From assembly GCA_036850795.1 (NCBI GenBank), contig JAAECO010000004.1, positions 6,510,001 to 6,574,000 of the forward strand: 64,000 nucleotides of DNA, read 5' to 3'. The position numbers and the translations under genes were made by a program. The stretch comes from Cordyceps javanica (taxonomy: Eukaryota > Ascomycota > Sordariomycetes > Hypocreales > Cordycipitaceae). The notes beneath the pieces are model-generated. The model ran no database searches and was not told where the DNA came from. It worked only from the letters and a program-made list of their open reading frames with translations. Each line of letters starts with the position of its first letter. Positions within the stretch are counted from its first letter, which is position 1. Below are positions 20,218-30,531 of this stretch, one piece after another.

Positions 20218-22904
20218 TCATTGCGAAATACTATTGTCCCAGTACGAGAAGCTCACCCTGTCGAGTGTGACCTTCGCCGTGACGGTCTCGGACGCCTTGA
20301 CGAGTACCTTGGCCCAATCCTTGAGCTCCCTCGGTGGACGGTCTAGACGGGAGTTCTCCTGGCACAAAGACCTGCACAATCTCTTTATCGTTCACAGAGC
20401 CTGTGTTTGTGATGTCAACAGAGACTCGAATCTGGCTGTCGAGTGACCGGAACTTTGTGCTGCTTGGGCGCATATTCGAGTACTCAAAGGTAGTGTAAGA
20501 CAAGCCGGCTCCAAAGGGAAGCAATGGCTCGATCTTGCGATGTTCAAAGAAGTGGTGTCCAGTATAAATGCGCTCCTCATAGTGGACAACGTCGTTCTCG
20601 CTGGGGTAGTTGTCAAATGATGCAGTGTCCTCCAGGCGCTTGGGGAAGGTAATAAGAAGCATACTGCAGGGGTTGACATTACCTAGCAGGACATCTGCGA
20701 TGCAATTACCTTGTTATTCACCCTGGTACCAAGCGTGGACGATCGCGGGCACCTCATCTAACCAAGGCATGGTAATGGGGCTGCCAGTCTGATTGACAAC
20801 GGTTCCATTTCGATTTTCTTTCCCTTTCGCGATAGCAGCGATGAGTTCGCTTGATCGACCTGGGAGATCCATTGATACCATATCACTAGTCTCCGTCTCC
20901 CATCATGAATCTTTTCCAACAACAAGAATGACAACATCAGACGAGCGTGCAAGTTCGACAGCTTCGCCGAAGAAGGCGTCGAGGTCGCCTTGGTTCTCGA
21001 GAAAGCCGATGCGACCCCCATCTCGAATCTCCTCGCGCTCCAGGTCACCGCTCATGTAATCCATATTACATGGCTCTGGCTCGCGACTGAGAGACTCCAG
21101 AAGCAGTTCATAAGACCTGCTAGCCTCCATGTACACATCCGCACGCTCCTCCGGTGAGCCATAAATCATGAACAGGGCCGACTCGGGAGACCACCGATGG
21201 CGTTCTATGTCAATGAAAGTTTTGCCATCGAGAACAAGCTTTCCAGGGCCACAGCTCGAAAAAGAAAACTGGTGAATACCTGTAGTTTTGGGGGTGACAG
21301 TGCATCGCCCGTGGTAGTAGTAGCGCTCACCACAAGTCAGCTCAAGAGGAAGACCGTCATAGCAAACAGGGTTAGAACTAGGCCTGTTCTCAACGATAAA
21401 AGGTTACCATTCAAATGTCAAATTACGCCAGAACGAGAGTCGGAACCCACGTTCCCCGGTCTCGGGGTTCTTCATGACTCCCTCATCAAGCAGAGGGAGG
21501 TAACGGTGGGCAGGGACACCTGCATGGGTAAAAACCTGGGTATTGGGGAACTTTTTGGCTACTTCTGCTTTTATAGAGTAGTATGGAGGGGTTCGGTGGT
21601 GAGCAACGAGGTTGGAGCTGCCACCGCCCGAGGCGACGGATCTGACAGCGTTCGGACCAATGACAGCAATTTCTTTTGCCATTGAGGTCTTTGAAAGGAA
21701 GAGTTTTGGCCTCGTTCTAGAGTAAGACAATTCCTGGCAGCCATTAGCAGCTTGTCCGAGCCGGCTGTCGACTAAACAAGAGAGAAGAGTACCTTCAGCA
21801 CCTGCCTGCCTGAGCAAGGCACGATGTTCAGGCAGATCCGAGGCCTGCTCCTCGCCTTCATGCCAATTTTCGTACTTTTGTTTGCCAGTCTTGTGAAAAA
21901 GCTTCAGTACGCAAGTGGTGAACTCCTCAATGTACTTCATATCGACCATACCCTTGGCATATGCGTCGAGGAGATGCTTGCCACGTCTTCGGACAGGGCC
22001 AGGCATCTCTAAGTCTAGTCTGTGCCCATGCATCAAGTCAATATGGTACTTTTTACGTTGATGTAAAATTTTAGCTACCATGGAAACTAACCCCGCTCGA
22101 ATAGAGGGAACGCGCTGTTGGTCCCGAACCAGTCGCTTACAGCAAGGCCGTCCCAATTCCACTCTTTGCGCAGCACATTGCGAAGAACAAATTCATTTGC
22201 AGAGGCAAATGTTCCATTGACCTTGTTGTAGGTCGTCATGATAATTCATGGGCTACTGTCCCGAAAGGCGATCTGGAAAGGCTGCAGATGAATCTCACGG
22301 AGCGCCCGATCCGGAATGCGTGCATCGAAGAAGAAACAACGTGTCTCTTGGTCAGTTGCGGCAAAGTGCTTGGTGCAGGAGCCGATCCCACAGGCCTGGA
22401 TGTCAGTGATGAAAGTGCTGGCGAACTTTCCAGTGAGGAAGAAGCCTTCGCTGTAGGCTTCAAAGTTGCGTCCGCCGAGGGGCGTTCGAGGAATGCAGAC
22501 ACTTGGGCCGAGGATCACATCAACTTCCTTACTCTTTGCCTCTGTGACGATGATGCCACAGAGTCGTTGCAAGAGCTCTAAACCCCATGTAGCAGCTAGG
22601 GAGATTCTATCTTCTTGTGAGTAAACGTGAGCTGCGCGACAAGACCTCAGAAGGGACTCCTTACCCAGTCGGCAGCGACCAGCGCTGATGCCGTCCACAA
22701 ACGTACCGCCGCGAACTCCGACAGGTCCACCCGAAGTCTTGATTCAGGAATACCAAGTCGCTCGATTGAATTGGTGCACCACATATCCTTGCCAGTGAGC
22801 AGGAGAACTTTTTCCTCCAATGTCATTCGTGCCAGCTTCTCACGAACCCATTCCTGGGCATCATGCGTGGCTGCTCCGTTAGACTGTGTGTGTCTGACCC
22901 TCAT
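20218..22904 (-). pseudogene. Decayed GH3 beta-glucosidase with PA14 domain
   Basis: The minus strand carries pieces of a full glycoside hydrolase family 3 enzyme in order, spread over all three frames. They include LTLEEKV-like and LLTGKDMW near the start, RVDL/GPVGVRGGTFVDG, VILGPSVCIPRTPLGGRNFE, KHFAATDQE, TTYNKVNGTFAS, WNWDGLAVSDWFGT, LDLEMPGP, IAVIGPNA, a PA14 segment (GERYYYHGRC, FSSCGPGKLVLDG), MDLPGRSSELI, MPWLDEVPAIVHAWYQGE, PFGAGLSYTTFEYS and a C-terminal fibronectin-III-like end. Lesions include a frameshift near 22730, in-frame stops at 22246-22248 (TGA), 21717-21719 (TAG), 20903-20905 (TGA) and 20714-20716 (TAA), a frameshift near 21690 and another near 20345. Plausible intron remnants persist, for example a GTTAGT...CACAG segment near 22025-22110. 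No signal peptide is evident, so the ancestor was probably intracellular. It cannot encode a functional enzyme as sequenced. Confidence 0.9.
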
Positions 22905-23623
22905 TTTTTTTTAGCAATGAGGTCATAGAGGTTGTCTGTTTACATATTGATAGAAGAGAAAGTAATAAGGGATGAAGAGCTCTTAAGTGCCAATGTCAAT
23001 ACATCACTTCCTTGTTGGGTAAGTCACCGTGTAAGTAATAGGTGTGGACATGGGTACGTTGACAATTGAACAATATGTGCTCCGTAACCGTAACGGGTAA
23101 TATCCAGGCTATTAGCTCTCCAATCGCCGAATCCAAGCAGGTGAATTCCCCACAAAGTTGCTTTTCTGCCCCATTACTGTCCAAGCCTAGAGGAAGAAGA
23201 AGTGGATTACAGCGGGCATACTCCGTGTCTCCCCGTTGGAATCCTCAAATCGCGATAACGAGTTAGTTTGGTTTGCCCGGCAGTTGAGACCAAGATAGTG
23301 TTTGCAATGGAGCTCGTACACGGCATAATGCGGCATTTATGAAGAAATCGCTCGCCTATTGTCCACTTGCATGTTTAATTCATCACATGAGGCAGAACAC
23401 ACGTTGGGGTCAATGGAGGTGGAGGTACGGAGTATTCAAACAACAATTAAGCTCGTGCCACTAATAAATAAGACCCGCATCAGAAGAAACTTGGCCATCG
23501 CTTATCGTTACCTGAAAGTAGAGAAAGACATATGATAAAAGGCGAAGGATGCCTTCAATACCTATAGTCGAACGGACCTGATCGAATTGCCATCTCTCAA
23601 ACTATACCATACAACTATACGCG
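22905..23623. promoter_or_regulatory. Shared upstream region of the GH3 relic and the nitrilase gene
   Basis: These 719 bp lie between the divergent starts at 22904 (minus) and 23624 (plus). A direct CGG-N7-CGG pair occurs at 23321-23333, a format bound by some Zn2Cys6 proteins, and a GTACGGAGTA word at 23425-23434. TAATAAATAAG near 23461 could act as a TATA element for the nitrilase gene. Assignment of any of these sites is inference. Confidence 0.4.
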
Positions 23624-24888
23624 ATGCATCTCATCAATTCCTTACTAGCTCTGTCCACGGCGGCGGTCATTCATGGCGCAGCTACAAAGGTTGACGACAA
23701 GACTGGATTCTCATGGAACCCTGAGAGTTTCAAAGTTGCGGCAGTTCGCTATCCTCCCGCGAAGTACGCCTACCCGATCGCTCACAACCGGACTTGGGTG
23801 AATCTAGACTTGAATGCCACAATTGACAAGGCGGTTGAGTTTATCAATGCAGCTGGCGCCGAAGGAGTGAAGGTGATGGGGTTCCCGGAGCTATACTTCC
23901 CAGGGTATATACCTATCCGCATTGTTGCCTCCTCTCGTACCAACTGGAAAGAAATGTCTGGGCTAACATGTCGCACGACAGCTTCCCTGTCGCGTTGAAT
24001 TACATTTTTACGCCTCCCAACTTTGCGCAGTACGCCAGCCAGGCCATGGTGCATGACGGGCCCGAGTGGAAACGGCTCGCAGCGGCCTTTGCGGCCAACA
24101 AGATGTACGCCGTCGTCAGCTTTGCCGAGCGCGTACCGGTCGAGGACGCCTTGTACATGGGCCAGTATCTCATCGGGCCCGACGGCGCAACGATCCACAA
24201 GCATCGCAAACTGCGCCCGTCCGGGGCGGAGAGAAACCTCTTCTCCGACGGCGACATTGAGTCGATCCGCGCCGTCAGGCTCCCGTTTGGCACCGTCACC
24301 TTTCTGAGCTGCTGGGAGAACCTGTGGCCGACGATGCGCTTCACGGCCGCGTCGCAGCCGGCGCACCTGCACGTTGCCAGCTTCCCCTTTTGCGCGGACT
24401 CGGTGGGCGACACGGAGTGGTGGGAGCACTGCGAGGGCTTCCGCTCGGTCGTCAAGACGTACACGCAGGAGGCGGGCGTGGCGGCCATCTTCTCCGCGGT
24501 CGGCAAAGCGTCCATCTACGACGTCCGCGGCGGTTTCGTGCCGGGGAGCGGCAACAGCACCGACGAGACGGATGCCGAGTCTTTTGAGCGGATGCCGTAC
24601 ATCACTGCTGTTCTGGACACGACGTCATGGACCGAGCCGGCGTTTGATGTCGATGCACAGCACAGCTACAGCGCCCTCGTGCAGATGCTGTCAGGTCTTG
24701 CGCCGGGTGTCCCGCGACAGTGGGGTCAGTATTTTGATCACTACGTCAGCAAGATTGCTGATCTGAGCAAGTACTATGTGTTTACTCATGCTCCTGGGAG
24801 TGTGCTCGCAAATTCTTCCAACTATCCCTCTCTCTATCAAGAGTATGGCCAGACGAGCAGGCTTGTTCAGCCCGAGAAATCTTCCTGA
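23624..24888 (+). CDS. Secreted nitrilase-family carbon-nitrogen hydrolase
   Basis: Exons 23624-23904 and 23982-24888 encode 395 residues. The N-terminus MHLINSLLALSTAAVIHGA is a convincing signal peptide, unusual because most nitrilases are cytosolic. The catalytic triad of the superfamily is intact: Glu89 in FPELYFPG, Lys170 in HRKLRPSGAER and Cys204 in LSCWENLWP. The context HRK-x-RP...ER and CWEN is that of the nitrilase/cyanide hydratase branch, which hydrolyses nitriles to acids plus ammonia or to amides. The intron has a GTATAT donor, a GCTAACATG branch site and a CACGACAG acceptor, and splicing restores YFPGFPVAL. N-glycosylation sites (NRT, NAT, NST, NSS) fit secretion. The gene is flanked by a decayed beta-glucosidase that shares its upstream region and by a decayed sugar permease. 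The exact substrate is not predictable. Confidence 0.9.
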
Positions 24889-25329
24889 GCTAGCTGTAAA
24901 CTAAAAAAGGTGGTTACTATTAGACTCCAGTAGCAGTTGAATGATATTTTGTCCACTCTATTGGCAAATGGGACATCATTAGCGATCAATTGAGTGACAA
25001 CAGAAAGCTAGATGAAGCTGGAGATGATATGGGAATAGTCAACATACTTTCCAGATAATCGGCAGGAGGAGTACTCTATGAAAAGTAGAGGCAGCGTCTA
25101 TTGAGATGATTTGTCTCGTGTCCATTGAAGACAGTATTACTTAACAGCCTAAGCTGTATCTCAGCAGCGGTAAGGTCGCCGCGCTTTGGGAGAAAACCGA
25201 CTGTCATATGGTGCACAAGTGCAGGCCGCAATTTGATGATCTTGTTTGAGAAATCTGATGTAGAACCTTACAATTAGCTCGGTTCAATGGTGGAATGTGG
25301 ATGAATTGCTATACAAGAAGTGCATAACT
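24889..25329. other. Intergenic, convergent 3' flanks
   Basis: About 440 bp of AT-rich sequence between the nitrilase stop codon and the end of the permease relic. No gene or specific signal recognised. Confidence 0.55.
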
Positions 25330-26300
25330 TTAGTCCCTTGCACGCTCGAGATACATCTCGGTCTGCTCTGGCACTTTTTTCTCTCCATGGGCATTCGCGT
25401 CGCTTGTGGCTGTCTCAGCAGGAAGTCGGTCCCGAAAAGCTTTTTGAATCTTGTCCAGAGTGTAGCGTTTTGTTCAACGTAGAGAAAATAAAAAACGCCA
25501 ATCTCAACCATTAACCAGCCAACGTATACAAGGTAATATTTCCACCCTAACGAGTCCATACCAATGGGGTTCACAAATTGGTCACGTAGCGAGGACTAGT
25601 ATACTAAGACCCATCGCATGCATGTGGTATGGCAGAATCTCCGTAGGGTAGGAAAACAGCAATAGATTGAGACAGATGTTGAGGGAATTATAGTCAATAA
25701 AAATGAAGGCGAGGGTCGACTTGCTGGATGCTATCGACCCCGTCTTATCATATACGGCGATGTTAGCGGTTGGAGCGGAGAAGGTGATGAAGATGGCAAT
25801 GGCGCCGCCGACAAACATCTGGCGACGCCCTATTGCAGTTGGGAGCATGGCGGCGAAAATATCAGTGACGCAGTTAGCAGTGCCGACAACTCCGTTCAGC
25901 ATAGTCTGATCGCGCTGGTCGGTGATGCCAGCGCTGCTGAGGATCTTGGTGAGATAGTACGACACCAAACCGTTGCCCGCCCATTGCCCAAAGACCGCAA
26001 GAGTCACGAGAATTGCAAGACGCTGTTGATTAGCCGGTGATGAGATGAATACTTTTATGATGATCTTCTGAAGCTCTTCTTCGGCCAACAAAGCCTCGTT
26101 CATCTCCCAAAACTCGGCACGCACAAAGCCGGTCACCTTTCCGTCCTCGTGATGTCGTGCTAGCACAGCGAGAGCTTGATCTCTGTGGCCATTGTAGAAC
26201 AGCCAGCGCGGCGACTCGTCGAGGAGAAGCGCCCGTTGGGCTGCCGAACTGGGGGCGCCAGGCGGCCACGCCTTGGAGACCAGTCACGACGGACCCGTTG
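25330..26300 (-). pseudogene. Truncated and frameshifted MFS sugar permease
   Basis: Read on the minus strand, the relic starts near LLDESPRWLFYNGHR (about 26225-26180), the central-loop motif of lactose-permease-like sugar transporters. It continues through ALAVLARHHEDGKVTGFVRAEF and then helices 7-10 (AILVTLAVFGQWAGNGLVSYYL, GRRQMFVGGAIAIF, ICLNLLLFSYPTEILPYHMHAMGLS). Frame breaks occur near 25585, after which FVNPIGMDSLGWKYYLVYVGWL is read in another frame, and near 25465, after which a GEKKVPEQTEMYLERA-type tail is read up to a stop at 25330. The N-terminal six helices are missing: upstream sequence to about 26540 only weakly recalls a transporter. This is a relic of a 12-helix proton symporter for sugars or glycosides, adjacent to the glucosidase relic and nitrilase. 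Confidence 0.85.
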
Positions 26301-26540
26301 TGGCTGTTGGTCGCGCAGACAACCAGGGTGGAAGAATCGTCATTGATGAGGACCTCGGCGCAGTAAAAGGCCGGGCGAACAGCTAAGACGTCCTGACTGG
26401 ACGGCATGACGCGCTGATGGCGGCTAGAGAGCCAAGCGAAAGCCGGTTGTAAAGTGGTTATGGATTGTAAACCACAATGGGTGAGTTGGTTATTGCTCAA
26501 TGTTTGTTGAACAAGCTTCAAGTCTCGTTCTTGCAAGCAT

Positions 26541-27214
26541 AGCGACGGTCATCTCCCCACAGAGCCCCGAACCGAACAGCCTTTTTATGGCGCCCTGTCC
26601 AGAAAAAAATCCAGGATTGAGAAACAGCCCTCGTCGGCCCCGAATCGAGTAAGCCAAATGGTCAAGACTGTCGTTCAAAACAAATCGTATAAAGCGAAAG
26701 AGGGAACTCGTCACTCAGCTTCACACTGACCCCGGAAGCTCCCCAGAAAACATAAGGTGGGCTACGCCGACCACCACGACTTCATTCCCGTCGAGCCCGC
26801 GGCCCGAGACGCTCGGGAACAGGCTTTTTCAGGTCATCTTACCAACTCTACGAGTCACGCTCGAAGAAACGGTACGTATGAGACCCGTTGACAAACGAAC
26901 TTGTAAGTGGAGAGGCGCGAGTGCAACGAGATGCGAAAATATGAGTGCCGATCCACCGTGCGCAGAAAGACGGAGGCTGTAAATCGTAGTACACTGACTG
27001 TCAGGCATTCAGAGCTCGTATTAGGAAGCGGAGTGCTTCAGGGTAAATGATTAAGAATTACTCCTTTTCTAATTTTAATGCTTTTTTTGCTCATTTTCTT
27101 TACATTTTTGTCTTTTTTTTAGGTTTTTCTTCTCCCATTCTTATAGTCGTGGAACCTTTAAACGGTAGCTCCTTGATTGCTACCTAGTATTCTACTTGTG
27201 GACAGAGACTTGCT
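26541..27214. other. Intergenic region, AT-rich near 27040-27180
   Basis: No gene is supported. The 3' half has poly(T)-rich sequence that probably belongs to the 3' flank of the phosphatase-like gene. The left part may contain eroded remains of the permease N-terminus that I cannot recognise. Confidence 0.45.
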
Positions 27215-28146
27215 CTACGCCGCACTGGCAGCTGCAGCTGGCAGGAATTTCTCATCCATGCACGCGATCACCGGATCAAAGTTGGAAGCCTTGACAATCT
27301 CGAATACACACTGCGCCACCTGCCGGCGGCATTCGTCTTCGGCCATGTTGTACTTGTTCGGCTTGCCTTCCGCAGTCGAGCAAAGGGCATCCTCCATCTC
27401 CTTCGGGCCGGGTGGCTTGCTGGCCGGGGCCTCCGCTGCAGCAGTCGAGGCGGATGCACTCTTCAGGCGCTGCTGCAAGGCGTCGAGAGCCGCCCTCTGC
27501 TCAGCAGTCTCGACATGGTTCTTGCTGTAGTCACTGGCAGTCCACTCTAGAGGCTCCCCTCTCTCGTGCTGTGCCTGGATCTGGAGCCCGGAAATCATGG
27601 TGCCTGTACGGCCATGACCGTAGCCACACCAGACCAGTGTACCATCGCGATGCTCGACAAAACTCTCCCAGCCTTTCTGGAAGTCTTCGGGAGTGAGTGT
27701 GTGGAAATCTTCGACGGGTCGCGGCGTGTAAGCTATGCCAGCTGCGGCAAGAGCAGTCTTCATATGCTCAGCATTGGCCTCGCCATTAAGGCTAATGACA
27801 TGTTTAATGCCGCTCTCTTTGAAGAAAGCAATGGTCTCATTCGTGACTCTCTGGTCACTGTCCGAGCCCTGGTAGAATGGCGCAGATGAGCGAGCAAGCA
27901 GGTCTCCAGGTGACATAAACTCCTTCACGATCTCGAACCGATAGAGTCCACCTTCCTCAGCGCCGCGGCGAGAAACTAATACCTCTAGTCAATATGAAGA
28001 GCTTCTCAGAATCGAAGTTCATGGGATTGTGTTATACCTGGCCAGTGCTCCGTGACATCACGTACTGCTTTTCCTGCTCTGCTGGGGAGGGCCTGGACAG
28101 CGGAGGCCGCCCCAATGAGGGTGATCAATGCTTTCTTAATGAGCAT
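27215..28146 (-). CDS. Secreted protein-tyrosine-phosphatase-like protein
   Basis: Exons 28146-28038 and 27975-27215 encode 289 residues. The N-terminus MLIKKALITLIGAASAVQALP is a signal peptide. The catalytic signature is LVWCGYGHGRTGTMI, a Cys-x5-Arg loop with Cys153 and Arg159 as nucleophile and phosphate-binding arginine. Asp126 in RPVEDFHTLTPEDF is a candidate general acid. IKHVISLNGE and a following helix match the early part of dual-specificity phosphatase folds. The C-terminal 90 residues add an Ala/Pro-rich linker and a segment with four cysteines (ALCSTAEG, ECRRQVAQCVFE, VIACMDEKF). The intron is phase 1 with a GTATAA donor; acceptors at 27976 (ATTAG) and 27985 (CTAG) both keep the frame, differing by three residues. 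A secreted PTP-like fold may dephosphorylate extracellular proteins or inositol phosphates; the substrate is unknown. Confidence 0.88.
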
Positions 28147-28269
28147 GGCGTAGAATGAATGTCAAACCGGGGTACGGAAGAAAAGAATAAGATATGGCTG
28201 CCTTGTAATTAACTCTTTTTTGACTTTGTGAGCTGTTAATAACCGTTGAATGGTCGTCTGGCACCGCCT

Positions 28270-28277
28270 TTATATAT
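28270..28277 (-). promoter_or_regulatory. TATA box of the phosphatase-like gene
   Basis: GATATATAAAGG on the minus strand, about 125 bp upstream of the start codon at 28146. Confidence 0.5.
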
Positions 28278-30171
28278 CCCATAGCATTTCAGGGAGGCAT
28301 GCCTAGATTCGTGAGAGCGTGACACAAGTCATGGTCCATAAAGCAGGACTTTAATTTCACCCTTTCATATCCCCCGTTCCGAAGCTTTTCAAATGCCAGG
28401 GACACACGACTCAGGTCTCCAGCTACATAGAGTTTCATTATTCTCAAGCCCTGTTGAATATTCGATAATTCTAATATAGACAAGGCGATGACGAAGAGTC
28501 TAGGATAGAAGATTGTGGCTGTTTCAAAGCTAGCTGCCCTATCACTAAGCCGTAAGTGCTCGGAACAACTTCCGTTGCCTGGATGTACAACAACTAAGCC
28601 AATAGCGGTTATAACTGTCTAAATACCGTGGAGTATCACCACATGGCGCTGGTGCTCGCCTGTATCCACAGTGCAGGCTGTGTGCCTTCGTGATAGTGGC
28701 GATCAGGCATGCCTATTTTCGTTCTTTTCACTATGGCAACATGGGTCAGTAACGGATCCATGCAAAGTATGTCGATACCTAGCTGATCGGTAACAAGTGT
28801 ATTCTGAAGTGAAGGAGAAAGTACCTCTAACGATAGACCAGAATTGTATGAGTCTCGGAGCCCTTTGTCATAGGGAAGTTTTCGGATCCAACGCCGTCTA
28901 CAAGCGTACCACGACGGCCTGGCCGGTTGCCGGGGCGTCGGCAGGAGCGCCCGAGCGAGATTCCGAGGCATTTTAATTAGCGATCATGTACAGAGTAGTA
29001 AGTCTTGACATGATATTACCACTGAAACGTCATCACGGGGCGGAGGGCTTGGGGCAGGGACAGGGATCTGGCATAACCTCGGAAGATGCCGATGCCTAGG
29101 CAGGCGTTTCCATAATGCCGATTCGGGCTGTTTTGACATGGCAATGCAAGCCTTGGCGTGAGGAGTATAAAAAAGAACTTAAGTGAAACGTTAAGAGAAC
29201 AGGGCTGACGAATTGCGGCGGTGTCGCGTGGTAGGGCTCCGCGCGCCGTCGGCGGCTTGGCAGGTACGCATGAGGCCTACCAACTCCCACAGGTCACAGA
29301 AGTAATTTGAACCGTCTCCATGGCTGAAAAAATACTCAAATCCATACTTTTTCCCGAGGTTTCAGTATATTCATAGCCTCTTCGTCCCCATTTACAGCGC
29401 TTCCAGGGACGCATCTGCGGGTCGCTCAGCCCCATGCAAACCGGGACGAATGAGTCGTGTCCGTCGGAACACTCAGCTCTGCAGCTCGGCGGCGATGTGG
29501 GAGGGCCAAGATCGTAAGGGTAACCGAGGGTCCTGCTGTTCCTTGAACATGTTCGCCCTGCTTTATTAGCGTGCTCGTAGCTAACAGGTATAAATCCCGC
29601 AGCAGCGGGTAAAAGTGACGAGCCGGCAATGACAGTGGTTTCCCAGCGAGTTTACAAGTGGAAATATCATCACAACGTCCAGTGCTCACTTGGGCACTGC
29701 TTGGTTATTCGGTCCTGCTTGGGTCTGGAGGAGCATTCAAGCCTGTCTTTCGATGGCAATTCCCAGGGGTATCCACAGAGGAGGCAGAGGAGGGCTTTCT
29801 GTTCCGACGGGAGGACAAGAGGCAATCGATTTGGCGCGCGCTGTCCGAGCTGTGACAGTGGTCTAGTCATGTAATATAACTCATTAATAAACTAGAAAGC
29901 TAGAACACGATGACTTGTACCTCTGGGTTGTGATCCAACGATAGTATAATGAGTGCTCTCAATAAAGTTGCTGTGTGTCTGTCTCGTGCTGCTCTTTTGT
30001 AGCCGTCCATCAACAAGCCGTTGCGCCTGTGCCCCGGCTCCTATTGAGAAGCTGCATCATGATTCCCAACTCTATTGTACTCATAGTCACCGTTGTTCAC
30101 AAAACCATCGCGTCTGCGCGCATGTGCATATTGTGCAAAGTATCAAGCTGATGAGACTGAAAATCCAATGG

Positions 30172-30531
30172 TCAGAGGCTCGGGTTTCCGCTCTTCTCCG
30201 CCCTCTTCTTGCTCATGTCTTCCCCAGGCGAGGTAACACCACTGTCATTGGTGTGGTTGGTGGCGGTAGTAACGCCGCGGGCAGAGTCCGGCTCGGAGGG
30301 TTCAGCTCCGCTCGTGCTGTGCTGAGGGCGAGTGAACCCGCGGCTGTCAGTGTGATTGGTGGCAGTATTGATGCTGCCGGTGTTGCGTTTCTTCAGGTCG
30401 TCTTCTGCGACTGCCGAGTTCTTCTTGCTGTCCATGTTGTAGGTGAATTTGGAATCACGGGCTTGGCGGTCGCGTGTCCCTTGGTCAGGGCACTCTTTTT
30501 CTTTATTTTCTGTTATGCATGTGTCAGCCAT
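30172..30531 (-). CDS. Possible small disordered protein (uncertain gene)
   Basis: An open frame from ATG at 30531 encodes 119 residues, strongly hydrophilic and rich in Ser, Thr, Asn, Lys and Glu. It contains an internal near-duplication: NTATNHTDSRGFTRPQ and TTATNHTNDSGVTSPG, about 30 residues apart. A TTTTGCAG acceptor-like sequence ends directly before the ATG, and a hydrophilic frame with GTAAGC-type donors lies upstream. I could not build a frame-consistent intron. No domain or homologue is recognised. It may be a real fast-evolving gene, or a chance frame. Confidence 0.25.
   Translation of the reverse strand: MADTCITENKEKECPDQGTRDRQARDSKFTYNMDSKKNSAVAEDDLKKRNTGSINTATNHTDSRGFTRPQHSTSGAEPSEPDSARGVTTATNHTNDSGVTSPGEDMSKKRAEKSGNPSL

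Noticed and set aside
28636..28971. 111-codon minus-strand frame as a possible basic protein
   Set aside because: Starts with an Arg/Pro-rich stretch but shows no domain, and codon usage does not differ from spacer sequence.
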